Made by a program: the position numbers and the translations under genes. Below the pieces are notes generated by a model that was given only the letters and a program-made list of their open reading frames with translations, searched no databases and had not been told where the DNA came from. From contig NZ_JACYGY010000002.1 in NCBI RefSeq assembly GCF_015221875.1, positions 291,473 to 355,472 of the forward strand: a stretch of DNA of 64,000 bases. The letters are read 5' to 3'. Shown piece by piece: positions 28,810 through 36,665 of the stretch; the first letter of the stretch is position 1; each line of letters begins with the position of its first letter. This DNA comes from Dyadobacter subterraneus. Lineage in GTDB: Bacteria > Bacteroidota > Bacteroidia > Cytophagales > Spirosomataceae.

Positions 28810-28903
28810 CCGCTTTTACAGCGGCAGGATTAAAGCTGTGTTGGCTTTGATCAAATGCCTGATTGTGGCATATACAACTGAGATCAGCTTTGCTACCGGC
28901 ACC
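28810..28903 (+). ncRNA. Guide-RNA-like unit 2
   Basis: Same layout as unit 1 with different paired bases: CCGCT...AGCGG, then ATTAAAGC / GCTTTGAT, flanked by CAGG / CCTG, then the identical end CATATACAAC at 28869-28878. Guide region begins TGAGATCAGCTTTGCTACC. The two units lie exactly 109 bp apart and their stems covary. A terminator hairpin follows. Confidence 0.7.
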
Positions 28904-28916
28904 TACGCATTATTTA

Positions 28917-28954
28917 TTTCACTGTCTTACCAATTTGCTGGTAAGGCAGTGAAA
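28917..28954. terminator. Strong terminator hairpin after the guide units
   Basis: TTTCACTG(T)CTTACC / GGTAAG(G)CAGTGAAA, 14 pairs with one T-G position and a short loop. Ends the guide transcript, and may also serve the relaxase operon on the other strand. Confidence 0.75.
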
Positions 28955-28986
28955 AATTATTGATTACTAAAATTTCAAATAGCGCA

Positions 28987-29835
28987 TCAAATACTCAATC
29001 CTCTCTTCCGCTGTCTCGTCAAACTTAGTTCAGCCGATTTACTTTTTTCCATGGTTTGAATTACGCCAAGGCGCTTTTCCAGATTTGCGAATGAATATTC
29101 CCTTCCGATATCTGAACCCTTCACTTTCATTCCATTTTTGGTGTTAATGAAAGTAACACCGCGTTTGATGAAAGTTTTCACGCCTTGCTTTTGCAGTTCG
29201 GTGCTCAACTGCTGCATGGTGGAAACATTTGGCAAGATACTGTCAATTGTATTCTTCAATTTCAGAAGCGCCTGATCAGCCGTCTGGCGGGGCTTGTCTT
29301 TATTCTCAGCCGTCAGATGCATTTCCGGTGTAATCTGAAGACCAAGTTCCAACTCCATCTTCCGGCAGAATTTACCAACCCTTGCATAATTATTAAAATG
29401 ATCAGCCGTATTCTTTCCGTTGTAATTAATCCGGTTCGCAGCGATGTGAAAATGACGGTGCGCCTTATCTGTATGAAGGAACACTGCCATCTGGTTATCT
29501 TCAAATCCGAAGTCTTTTGCAAACTCCATAGCAATCTGGGTGATCTTATCATTTCCCGGATTCTCTCCCGGCGCAAAACTAAACGACTGATGCCAGATGA
29601 ATTTGGTGAGTCTTCTGTTCTTACCGCTATTATCCAGAAACTGCTTTGATAGATTGTTGATGTCAAATCTTCCATCCGGAAGCTTTTGAAGCGCCAGGTT
29701 CTGAATGTAGACAAGCTCCCCTCTTACATCCTTCGGCCCAAGTTCACTAATCTGTTTTGCCGTTAGCTGCTTGTCATAGTAGCAGTACTGCAAAATCCCT
29801 TTGGCATACCTGCCCAGTCCAACCTTTCCTATCAT
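28987..29835 (-). CDS. MobB-type relaxase
   Basis: 282 residues. MOBP-type relaxase signature: MAVFLHTDKAHRHFHIAANRINYNGK provides the HxDxxHxHxH-like metal motif. The catalytic Tyr is expected in the N-terminal GRYAKGILQYCYY region. Bacteroidota mobilisable elements use this protein to nick oriT and lead the strand into a helper conjugation channel. Overlaps the accessory Mob gene by 4 bp. The oriT hairpin lies just upstream of that gene. Confidence 0.9.
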   Translation of the reverse strand: MIGKVGLGRYAKGILQYCYYDKQLTAKQISELGPKDVRGELVYIQNLALQKLPDGRFDINNLSKQFLDNSGKNRRLTKFIWHQSFSFAPGENPGNDKITQIAMEFAKDFGFEDNQMAVFLHTDKAHRHFHIAANRINYNGKNTADHFNNYARVGKFCRKMELELGLQITPEMHLTAENKDKPRQTADQALLKLKNTIDSILPNVSTMQQLSTELQKQGVKTFIKRGVTFINTKNGMKVKGSDIGREYSFANLEKRLGVIQTMEKSKSAELSLTRQRKRGLSI

Positions 29836-30494
29836 GATTTCCGTTGTTTTAATAACTGCTCCATTGTTTCTCTAATCACACCATGCACCGGAATTCTAGG
29901 ATCTGGTTTATCGTCCTGCCAAATGGCCAGATCGCTTGGCACTTCCTGTTTCAGGTAATGCGCTTCATACTTTTCAAGAAGCTCCCTGCTTTTATGAAAA
30001 AGTCTGGATGTCGTTTCAAGCGCAGCAGTTTTACCTTCTCCACTTGGCAGCATCTTTTCCAGATAAATGTAAAGCTGCCCCGTCCAGTCCCTGATTTCTA
30101 TAAGTATCTGCCGGAATGATCGTACTTCAAAATCCTCATACACCCACTGCATCAGAAGCTTTGAGATCAGTGAAATATTCTGGCTACTCTCTTGCCACTG
30201 TTTGGAAAGCATATCGGCCTGACTGGCCCGTAGCACCGCTACGGCAAACTGGCCGCTCAGCATCCTGAGCACTTTGTAGAGTTCCGCTGTTTTATCAGGC
30301 AGCGTTTTAATCTGAGGTCTTTTCAATGGCACATCCAGGACCTGGGTTAAAAAGAACTGACTGGCTGAAAGCCCGCTTCTTTCAATTTTCTGATTGATCA
30401 GCTCTTTTTCTTCTTTACTGACCCATACCGAAAAATGTTCTCTTTTAGCAGTCCTCTCCCCTTTCGGCGGTCTGCCTTTTTGTTTCTTTTCCAT
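29832..30494 (-). CDS. Relaxosome accessory protein (MobC/MobA-like)
   Basis: 220 residues. The N-terminus KKQKGRPPKGERTAKREHFSVWVSKEEKELINQKIERSGLSASQFFLTQVL is a ribbon-helix-helix-like DNA-binding region typical of relaxosome proteins. The rest is helical. Translationally coupled (4-bp overlap) to the relaxase and adjacent to the oriT candidate that it should bind. Confidence 0.85.
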   Translation of the reverse strand: MEKKQKGRPPKGERTAKREHFSVWVSKEEKELINQKIERSGLSASQFFLTQVLDVPLKRPQIKTLPDKTAELYKVLRMLSGQFAVAVLRASQADMLSKQWQESSQNISLISKLLMQWVYEDFEVRSFRQILIEIRDWTGQLYIYLEKMLPSGEGKTAALETTSRLFHKSRELLEKYEAHYLKQEVPSDLAIWQDDKPDPRIPVHGVIRETMEQLLKQRKS

Positions 30495-30540
30495 AAGTCT
30501 TCAGCATTAAGCTATGAGCCGATAGGCGAATAGCTGGGGT

Positions 30541-30608
30541 CAAGGGGTTTTCCCCTTGCCAGTTCTCGCCGGTTGTCGCTTTTTTGCGACGTACCGGCGA
30601 TAGCTGGC
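30541..30608. other. oriT candidate
   Basis: CAAGGGG TTTT CCCCTTG hairpin (30541-30558) directly followed by a long nested palindrome. Outer arms GCCAG / CTGGC, middle TCGCCGGT / ACCGGCGA, inner GTCGC / GCGAC around a T-rich loop (30558-30608). Placed immediately upstream of the mob genes, as in other Bacteroidota mobilisable elements. The nick site itself is not resolved. Confidence 0.7.
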
Positions 30609-30752
30609 TATGGAGAAAACCATCGCAAGGACCCGAACGATTTAAAAATGATTAAACAGTGACTTAAATTGATTATAAATAATTCTTCTGACTTCTTATT
30701 ACCTTTTTCAGATCCAAAATGACTTTAATTGCCTTAATTGGATTTAAAAGGA

Positions 30753-31286
30753 TCATTTTAGCCTTCGAAGCGGAACGCGGACCTCTTTTCTTTTTGCATC
30801 AAACTCGTAGACCTGACCAAAGGTGTTATCTCCGGTCTTTGCTTGTTTCAGGATTAAATACTCGACCTCGTTTTCGGTTCTGATATTTCCTTCGCGTATA
30901 AGGCCCTGGTAAGATTCTATGTTTTTCATATCCTCAACGTATCTGCTTACTGCCTGATACATCTTGAATGTGCTCAGGTAATAGTAGCATAAAAGACCAA
31001 GGATCAGGGTGCAGACTGCATACGGAATACTAATGCCCAGTCCGTGAACAAACGACTGTTTGTCAGAAGCGAAGTTTATCGAACTGATAGACCCCTTGAA
31101 CGTCTGCTGCAATTTTTTGCTTTCAAGAAGGTTGGCATTCAGCTCTTTTCTCATGACAGCAAAATGTTCCCTGATTTCAGCAAAATTAATGACTGTCCAT
31201 TCGTCCATCTCCATCCCGTACTTCAAAAAATACTCCGCCTTGATATAATTGAGCACATGCGATATCCGCTCTTTTTTATCATTCAT
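30753..31286 (-). CDS. Membrane protein of the mobilisation region
   Basis: 177 residues. N-terminal helical soluble part (MNDKKERISHVLNYIKAEYFLKYGMEMDEW), one hydrophobic region (GLGISIPYAVCTLILGLLCYYYLS) and a C-terminal basic tail (VRVPLRRLK). Overlaps the ParA-like gene by 8 bp, so it is part of its operon. Similar unnamed genes follow parA in Bacteroidota mobile elements. Role in transfer or maintenance is inferred only. Confidence 0.65.
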   Translation of the reverse strand: MNDKKERISHVLNYIKAEYFLKYGMEMDEWTVINFAEIREHFAVMRKELNANLLESKKLQQTFKGSISSINFASDKQSFVHGLGISIPYAVCTLILGLLCYYYLSTFKMYQAVSRYVEDMKNIESYQGLIREGNIRTENEVEYLILKQAKTGDNTFGQVYEFDAKRKEVRVPLRRLK

Positions 31287-31977
31287 CTTTGATGTCTGTT
31301 TGAAGTTGCCCCTTTAATTTTAGCCGAGTACCACGGCTGTAATTCTCCATTCCCCAGCCAAGTCGTGCCCCGTCCAGGATTTCTCCTCCCTGGGCCGTGC
31401 GTGGTTCAAAATCTCCAAATTGTCTCAGCCGAAGCCCAGCCTTTAGGCAGCGCTCTTCCAGATCCTGGGCAAGTGTTGCAAAACCGCGGAATGAAGTAAT
31501 GCTCTTCCAGACAATGATTTTAAAATCGTTTCCAACTGCTGCTCTGATCTGGTCCAGATAGTTAACCGAAGACTGGTAGGCTGTCCCGCCGCCAATGACC
31601 ACATGAAAGATCATTTCGAAACCCGACTCGTCAGCAAATTCCTTCATCGGAAGATCATACCTGATTAGCGACGGAAGTTGTGCGCTTTCCGGCGAACCGA
31701 GATCAAAATAGACCTCCTCATACCGGCTCTCTGAAGCCTCTTCAAGGTAACCGACCAAAAGATCCCGCACCAGTACATCTCTATCATCGTTAAGACTGAC
31801 GACATCAAAATTGTCACGGTCAATGAAGGATAGCTGCTTCTTGCTGGATTCGGTAGAAGAATCCAGGTCAACGAAAAGGATGTCTTTTTCATGTCCGTAC
31901 TTCAGTGCGAATAAATACATCAAAAGAGATTTACCCACGCCGCCTTTGGACTGGGCAATGAAATGAAATTTTTTCAT
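31279..31977 (-). CDS. ParA/MinD-like ATPase
   Basis: 232 residues. Deviant Walker A KGGVGKSLLMYLF near the N-terminus, LFVDLDSS as the Walker A' strand, and EVYFDLGSPESAQ as the Walker B region. ATPases of this kind segregate plasmids and integrative elements. No ParB is recognisable, but the small downstream and upstream proteins of the same operon are candidates for its partner. Overlaps both neighbours by 4-8 bp. Confidence 0.82.
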   Translation of the reverse strand: MKKFHFIAQSKGGVGKSLLMYLFALKYGHEKDILFVDLDSSTESSKKQLSFIDRDNFDVVSLNDDRDVLVRDLLVGYLEEASESRYEEVYFDLGSPESAQLPSLIRYDLPMKEFADESGFEMIFHVVIGGGTAYQSSVNYLDQIRAAVGNDFKIIVWKSITSFRGFATLAQDLEERCLKAGLRLRQFGDFEPRTAQGGEILDGARLGWGMENYSRGTRLKLKGQLQTDIKDE

Positions 31978-32303
31978 GACTTACCAAATTTTGAACTTTT
32001 AAATGATTGTCTTTTCAGTGCGTCCTCTTCTATCCATACCGTATTTGGTTCCACCGGTTTTGGAATAGTGTCGGAAGAAGTTTTACCGGTTTTTCCCGGA
32101 TCATTCCATTTCGCTGCGTGCGAGCGGATGTACTTCACATCGTACAGCACGGTAAGTTCACTGCCGAGCTCTTTATTGATGATCTCGACTGTAAGCAAGG
32201 CTGAAAGATTCTGAGCGAAGAGCTCCTGAAAAAATTCGTAGAGTTTTCTTCTTCGCTTCGGATCTTTCCTCTCATACATGGTTATCAACAGTTCCTTATC
32301 CAT
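31974..32303 (-). CDS. Small hypothetical protein upstream of parA
   Basis: 109 residues, acidic to basic mixed (MDKELLITMYERKDPKRRRKLYEFFQELFAQNLSALLTVEIINKELGSELTVLYDVKYIRSHAAKW). The tail is basic and Ser/Pro rich. The helical N-terminus followed by an HTH-like segment (VEIINKELGSELTVLYDVKYIRSHAAKW) suggests DNA binding, possibly the ParA partner. Overlaps parA by 4 bp. Confidence 0.6.
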   Translation of the reverse strand: MDKELLITMYERKDPKRRRKLYEFFQELFAQNLSALLTVEIINKELGSELTVLYDVKYIRSHAAKWNDPGKTGKTSSDTIPKPVEPNTVWIEEDALKRQSFKSSKFGKS

Positions 32304-32631
32304 GATCCTTCTTGTTTAAGTTCTTTTGACCCTGACCGCTGAGTACTATACGGCTTGCTCGCAGCGGATGAAAAGATGGGTGATAATCAATGTGACCAAA
32401 CCGGGCAAGGTCCCGGATGCAGCTGTGATACGTTGCAATAGATTTAATTCTTGCATAGCGCATTAACCTTCTGCGGCTGATCTGGATCTGATTTTGGCTG
32501 GCTTTCACGCAGTGAAAGGCAATGGCCGCATACAGACAGATGTGCACAGCGCGGAGTCTGGAATCATCCCATACTCCTTCTACCAACCCGGCTCCCGCCG
32601 GATTGGTAAGGTTTGTCTCAGAGACTTTCAT
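32296..32631 (-). CDS. Putative winged-helix protein of the maintenance operon
   Basis: 111 residues from ATG 32631 (MKVSETNLTNPAGAGLVEG). A longer frame exists upstream but overlaps the excisionase-like gene. The segment FHCVKASQNQIQISRRRLMRYARIKSIATYHSCIRDLARFGHIDYHPSFHP reads as a winged helix similar to replication-initiation-like or regulatory proteins on Bacteroidota elements. Overlaps the next gene by 8 bp. Confidence 0.6.
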   Translation of the reverse strand: MKVSETNLTNPAGAGLVEGVWDDSRLRAVHICLYAAIAFHCVKASQNQIQISRRRLMRYARIKSIATYHSCIRDLARFGHIDYHPSFHPLRASRIVLSGQGQKNLNKKDHG

Positions 32632-32635
32632 CCAT

Positions 32636-32911
32636 TTAGCGCTTTTTAGATGGCCCTTTTGCCAGCATGAGCTCGATGTCCTCATACTGGTAGTAAAAGC
32701 TGCCGCCCACTTTCGTGTAACGCAGGTGCCCATTGACACGCAGGTTCAAAAGTGTTCCTGGCGAGATCTTTAAGAGCTCTCTTACCTGGGCGCTTTTAAG
32801 CCACCTGCCATGCGGTGAGGGCTTCGCCTTTGAGACAATGGTTTTGAATTCTTCGAGAAGTTCAGTTTTAAACTGCCGCAAGTCTTCCCTGGTGATCAAT
32901 TCTACATTCAT
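32636..32911 (-). CDS. Excisionase-like HTH DNA-binding protein
   Basis: 91 residues. Central GRWLKSAQVRELLKISPGTLLNLRVNGHLRYTKVGGSFYYQYEDIELMLAKG is the HTH_17/MerR-like fold typical of Bacteroidota element excisionases and regulators. First gene of the operon toward parA. May control excision of the island together with the integrase, although it lies 26 kb from it. Confidence 0.8.
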   Translation of the reverse strand: MNVELITREDLRQFKTELLEEFKTIVSKAKPSPHGRWLKSAQVRELLKISPGTLLNLRVNGHLRYTKVGGSFYYQYEDIELMLAKGPSKKR

Positions 32912-33045
32912 GACTGCTTTTGTTTAAGGATGGAACATAAACGTGACTGATGACGGGGTACCACCGCCATAATCATCAAAAGCAAACATACTATGGGAAG
33001 TTCAAATAATAGTGACCAAAACCATCCATTGGTCAAGCCACAAAG

Positions 33046-33804
33046 CTACTTTTTCGTATTCATTTGATTGATTATAAATAACTTATGATCATCTTTGACT
33101 TTTGTTCCTTTGCCGGAATCATCATTGTCTTTTACTGAAAAATAGTTACGTGCAGTCTCTAACGGTATAGGATTTCCGCCGTGAAGGAAATATCTGGAAA
33201 GCAGTTTGTACCATGCACTCTTGGTCTGTACGTTCAGAAGCTTCTTATTCTCATTCAATTTCAGTAGCTGCATTTGCTGAATAAGATCAATAAAAGTACC
33301 CAGATGGTTCTCAACGATATTGATCTTTTCTGTTGTGTCATATGCTTTCATCTCCTTAACCAGCTCTTTCAGTTGAGCGTTTTCCACTGTCAGCTGATCA
33401 ATCAAACGGTCCTTTTCTGCGATGACCGATTCAAGTGGGTCGAAAACGTGCCATTGATCGATTGAGCGGAGAAACGATTGAAAGGAATCCAGTTTGATAA
33501 GGTTCGATTGATAGATTTTTTGCCTGGAAGAGAATGGGTCCTGCAATTTGTAATAAGCGATCCGCTCGGAAATGATCCTTGACAGGTGTTCAAAAAAGGA
33601 CTGTTGCTGATCTGGATTTGCATTAAGAAAGTATTGAAGATGGTAATCATAAAATGCCGCGTAATCTGAAACGGGCAGAAGGTAAATTTTCTTAAAGAGA
33701 TAATTGTGGTTGAAATGCCAGCTTTGAATAAGCGGATTACCAATCTCAAAACGGTGGGGTGAAAAGTCGAATTTACCTCTGATTTTAAAGTAGGATCTTT
33801 TCAT
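33046..33804 (-). CDS. Hypothetical protein of the mobilisation region
   Basis: 252 residues from ATG 33804 (MKRSYFKIRGKFDFSPHRF). The N-terminal half is aromatic-rich (WHFNHNYLFKKIYLLPVSDYAAFYDYHLQYF). The middle is a coiled coil (VIAEKDRLIDQLTVENAQLKELVKEM). The C-terminal part (SAWYKLLSRYFLHGGNPIPLETARNYFSV) resembles the C-terminal segment of RteC-like regulators of conjugative transposons, but the match is weak. No other function visible. Confidence 0.5.
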   Translation of the reverse strand: MKRSYFKIRGKFDFSPHRFEIGNPLIQSWHFNHNYLFKKIYLLPVSDYAAFYDYHLQYFLNANPDQQQSFFEHLSRIISERIAYYKLQDPFSSRQKIYQSNLIKLDSFQSFLRSIDQWHVFDPLESVIAEKDRLIDQLTVENAQLKELVKEMKAYDTTEKINIVENHLGTFIDLIQQMQLLKLNENKKLLNVQTKSAWYKLLSRYFLHGGNPIPLETARNYFSVKDNDDSGKGTKVKDDHKLFIINQMNTKK

Positions 33805-34065
33805 AGCAAGACGGTTTTTTATATAAGTTACCAACAGATACTAAAAAATCCAACTTCATATAATAAATTAATTTGACCGACTGCCTATACGAATAATACA
33901 ATTATATACCTCAGTTACTTTTGCCGATCTCATTAGTTCCCCAATGTAGTATATAAAAATGCCTGCAATTTGCCATTTATAAATATTTGACCGACGAGAT
34001 TAAAATTGAATGGGTAAAGGATGTAAAACCAATAAATTGTTCAACGCTGTTTTAAATACTTAATA

Positions 34066-34073
34066 TTACTTTA
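34066..34073. repeat. Target-site duplication, left
   Basis: TTACTTTA, directly outside the left terminal inverted repeat. An identical octamer follows the right repeat at 38489-38496. Eight bp is the length expected for IS1595-type transposition. Confidence 0.9.
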
Positions 34074-34100
34074 GGTAATGATATATCAATTTACACCGGA

Positions 34101-34934
34101 CTATCTACGTTTTCCTAGATAATTTTTCCCCGTATATTCAAAAAGTTGCCTTATTTTAAATTTTTTGGTCTGTTTTTGAAAATCTTCTTTCAGATAAATA
34201 GTGGTACCATCATCTGATGCTACCATCACGGAACCATTAGATAATGCAAGAATGCCTTGGACGGTAACATCATTGCCTATTTGATCAATATTCATTGCAA
34301 TGTTTCCTTGATTGTCCATAACTTCAAATCCGAAATCGTCATAGTTTCGTTTGCTTGTGAAATTTGGATTTGGTCTCCAATAATTGTCATCTATTTCCAC
34401 AATTACATTACCACTAGTATCTAATACTTTCATACTAATTAACAGTTCATCCTTTCCATATCTTAATTTTATAAAAATACTTCCCCCGTCTTTATCTTCG
34501 TTTTGAAGGTTTAAACCATCAGAAGGAATGCTGATAGCACCTTTGCCCAGATAAATTCTAGCTTCTTTGCTCAGACGTGGATTAAAACCAAATTTCAATT
34601 TACCAGATTGTAAATTTTCTGCTGCATCAAAAGCTGTCCTTTTATCAATTTCCTTCACTAAGTCGTTAATTTGATCATTAAGCCGTTTAACTTGTTCTGT
34701 TAAATTTTTAGTCTGAATGGCTAACTTGTGATTTTCAGTTGAAGTATTTTTTATGGTATCAACTATTTCTTTCACATTCTTTGTGATAATACTATCATTT
34801 TTAGTCAATTGCTCGATTCTATCTTTCTGCTTCTGATCCGATTGACTATTAATGAAAGTGAATAACACTAATAAAACGCCAGCTGCTACAACTAAATAAG
34901 GAGAATATTTTTCGATGAAGGTCATGAAATCCAT
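34101..34934 (-). CDS. Transposon passenger: TM-anchored coiled-coil protein with beta domain
   Basis: 277 residues. N-terminal transmembrane helix (YLVVAAGVLLVLFTFI), coiled coil to about residue 95 (LAIQTKNLTEQVKRLNDQINDLVKEI), then a beta-rich domain of repeated strands (VLDTSGNVIVEIDDNYW, VMDNQGNIAMNIDQIGNDVTVQGILALSNGS). The beta part resembles small repeats seen in secreted or structural proteins. Starts close to the left end of the transposon and follows the other minus-strand passenger by 33 bp, so the two probably work together. Function unknown. Confidence 0.7.
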   Translation of the reverse strand: MDFMTFIEKYSPYLVVAAGVLLVLFTFINSQSDQKQKDRIEQLTKNDSIITKNVKEIVDTIKNTSTENHKLAIQTKNLTEQVKRLNDQINDLVKEIDKRTAFDAAENLQSGKLKFGFNPRLSKEARIYLGKGAISIPSDGLNLQNEDKDGGSIFIKLRYGKDELLISMKVLDTSGNVIVEIDDNYWRPNPNFTSKRNYDDFGFEVMDNQGNIAMNIDQIGNDVTVQGILALSNGSVMVASDDGTTIYLKEDFQKQTKKFKIRQLFEYTGKNYLGKRR

Positions 34935-34967
34935 ACTATTTATAATAAACGGAAATTATTATGAAAG

Positions 34968-35531
34968 CTATTTTTTCGACATTACATGATTGGTTGATTT
35001 CTTCTGAAGGACTTGCATTTCTTCACGGGATGCTGACAATGATTTTGATAACAATTCTATTGTTATTTTTTGGCTAGTAATTGTGCTATCTCTTTGAATT
35101 ATTATCGCTTCTGCTTTTTCTAAATCATTGTGTTGAACTAAGCCATATGTAAAAGATATTAAAGCAATAATTCCAGAGAACCATTGTCCATGAGCTCCCC
35201 ACCAACTGGCCAAACGACTATTCTTATTTTGATTTTCTTGATCAAGATAGTCGAAGGCTTCGTCCTTAATTTCAACAAGTAATTTAAGGTCATTAACCCC
35301 ACCAACTTCAACAATGTCAGGATTCCCATCTTTATCTATTGTGCTGTAATAAACTGGGGGTGTTCCACTTTCCTGTAAATTAATTAAACCTGATTTTTTC
35401 AAGTTATCTAAAAACTGATATTTCGAGCTGTATTTTATATAATCCAAATCCTTCAGAATCTTATCAACATCATGAAATTCATGTCGTTTAAGTTTACTTA
35501 AATATCGAAGGAATTTAATTCTATTCGTCAT
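34968..35531 (-). CDS. Transposon passenger: winged-helix-like protein with TM helix
   Basis: 187 residues. The N-terminus (KFLRYLSKLKRHEFHDVDKILKDLDYIKYSSKYQFLDNLKKSGLINLQ) looks like a winged helix. One transmembrane helix follows (WFSGIIALISFTYGLV), then a coiled coil (TITSQKITIELLSKSLSASREEMQVLQ). First of two co-directional minus-strand passengers. Both pair a membrane helix with a coiled coil, which suggests a membrane complex. Function unknown. Confidence 0.65.
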   Translation of the reverse strand: MTNRIKFLRYLSKLKRHEFHDVDKILKDLDYIKYSSKYQFLDNLKKSGLINLQESGTPPVYYSTIDKDGNPDIVEVGGVNDLKLLVEIKDEAFDYLDQENQNKNSRLASWWGAHGQWFSGIIALISFTYGLVQHNDLEKAEAIIIQRDSTITSQKITIELLSKSLSASREEMQVLQKKSTNHVMSKK

Positions 35532-35543
35532 AAAAGAGGGTGA

Positions 35544-35620
35544 ATTTAGTGTAAATAAATTCTCAAAATTGCTTGTTTTAGTGTAAATTTATTCTTATCT
35601 TTATAGTGTAATCAGCTGTT
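35544..35620. promoter_or_regulatory. Transposase upstream region with repeated AGTGTAA boxes
   Basis: Three boxes: TTTAGTGTAAATAAATT (about 35547), TTTAGTGTAAATTTATT (about 35577), ATAGTGTAATC (about 35604). They resemble the inner edge of the right terminal repeat (TTTAGTGTAAATTGAT), so they may bind transposase and control its own gene. Confidence 0.5.
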
Positions 35621-35624
35621 AATC

Positions 35625-36551
35625 ATGGTAGGAGAATTCAAAAGTATACTCGATTTAGTAAAAGCTTTTCCAACGGAAAAGGAATGCATTGAGCATTTGG
35701 AAAAACTTCGTTGGAATGTTACTGTTGTTTCTCCATTTGATGAATCCAGTAAGGTTTACGTTTGTGCTAATAATCGTTACAAGTGTAAAAACACTGGAAA
35801 ATACTTTAACGTTAAAGTTGGTACTATTTTCGAGGATACCAAAATACCATTGATTAAATGGTTTATGGCCTTATATATCTTTTCTTCTCATAAAAAGGGT
35901 ATTTCTTCTCACCAATTAGCAAAGGATATCGATGTAACTCAAAAGACGGCTTGGTTTTTGTTACACCGTTTAAGATATGCGTTTGATCATCCATCGTTTA
36001 AGAAAGAACTTGGTACAGTTGTTGAAATCGACGAAACTTACGTTGACGGTAACGAAAAGAATAAGCACGAGTGGAAAAAAGTTGGTGGTAGACAAGGTAG
36101 AAGTACTAAAACCAAGAAGCCGGTTCTAGGAATGTTAGAACGGGATGGAAACATTATTGCTCATGTTGTTTCGGATACAAAACAAGCAACCATTGAGCCT
36201 ATTATTGAAGCTAACGTTAAATGTAATGCCTTGGTTATGACTGATGAATGGCACGCATATAATAACTTGAACAAAAATTTTAACCATGAACGAGTTAATC
36301 ATGGCGTAAAATAGTTTGTAAATGGAATGGCTCATACGAATGGTGTTGAGAACTTCTGGAGTCATTTTAAAAGAACTATTGAAGGAACATACCATTGGGT
36401 CAGCGTTAAACATTTGCAGACTTATGTAACGGAATCGACTTATAGATTCAACTCAAGAGATTTTACAACGTCTCAAAGATTTAATGTAGTTTTAGAAAAT
36501 ATTGCAGGTCGTTTGACCTATAAAGACCTTATATTCAATGGAGAAGTCTAA
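35625..36551 (+). pseudogene. IS1595-family transposase with in-frame amber codon
   Basis: 308 codons. N-terminal zinc-ribbon-like part (YVCANNRYKCKNTGKYFNVKVGTIFEDTKIPL), then ISSHQLAKDIDVTQKTAWFLLHRLR. Catalytic DDE-type positions: VEIDETYVDGNEKNKH, VMTDEWHAYNNL, and HTNGVENFWSHFKR. A TAG at 36312-36314 falls between VNHGVK and FVNGMAHTNG in the same frame, so only the codon is wrong (probably former CAG or AAG). Without readthrough the final catalytic Asn/Glu region is lost and the element cannot move alone. Confidence 0.88.
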
Positions 36552-36663
36552 TAATCAAGATAATAAAAAAGAGAAGCCTAATTCTAAAAAGAAAAAGGCT
36601 CCAGATTTTGATGCTATGTTAAAGGCATTAATGGCTGTTAAACCACCACAAAAAGAATCCTAA
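36538..36663 (+). CDS. Small basic protein overlapping the transposase end
   Basis: 41 residues: MEKSNNQDNKKEKPNSKKKK, then APDFDAMLKALMAVKPPQKES. Lys-rich head and an acidic-hydrophobic DFDAMLKALM helix with a Pro-rich tail. Overlaps the transposase stop by 14 bp. Similar small ORFs follow other IS1595-type transposases as I recall, so it may be a transposition accessory factor. Confidence 0.6.
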   Translation: MEKSNNQDNKKEKPNSKKKKAPDFDAMLKALMAVKPPQKES

Positions 36664-36665
36664 TA

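Noticed and set aside
28750..28880. CRISPR array made of the two CATATACAAC repeats
   Set aside because: Only two copies 109 bp apart, each part of a longer folded unit, no equal spacers and no adaptation genes. Tandem guide RNAs fit better.
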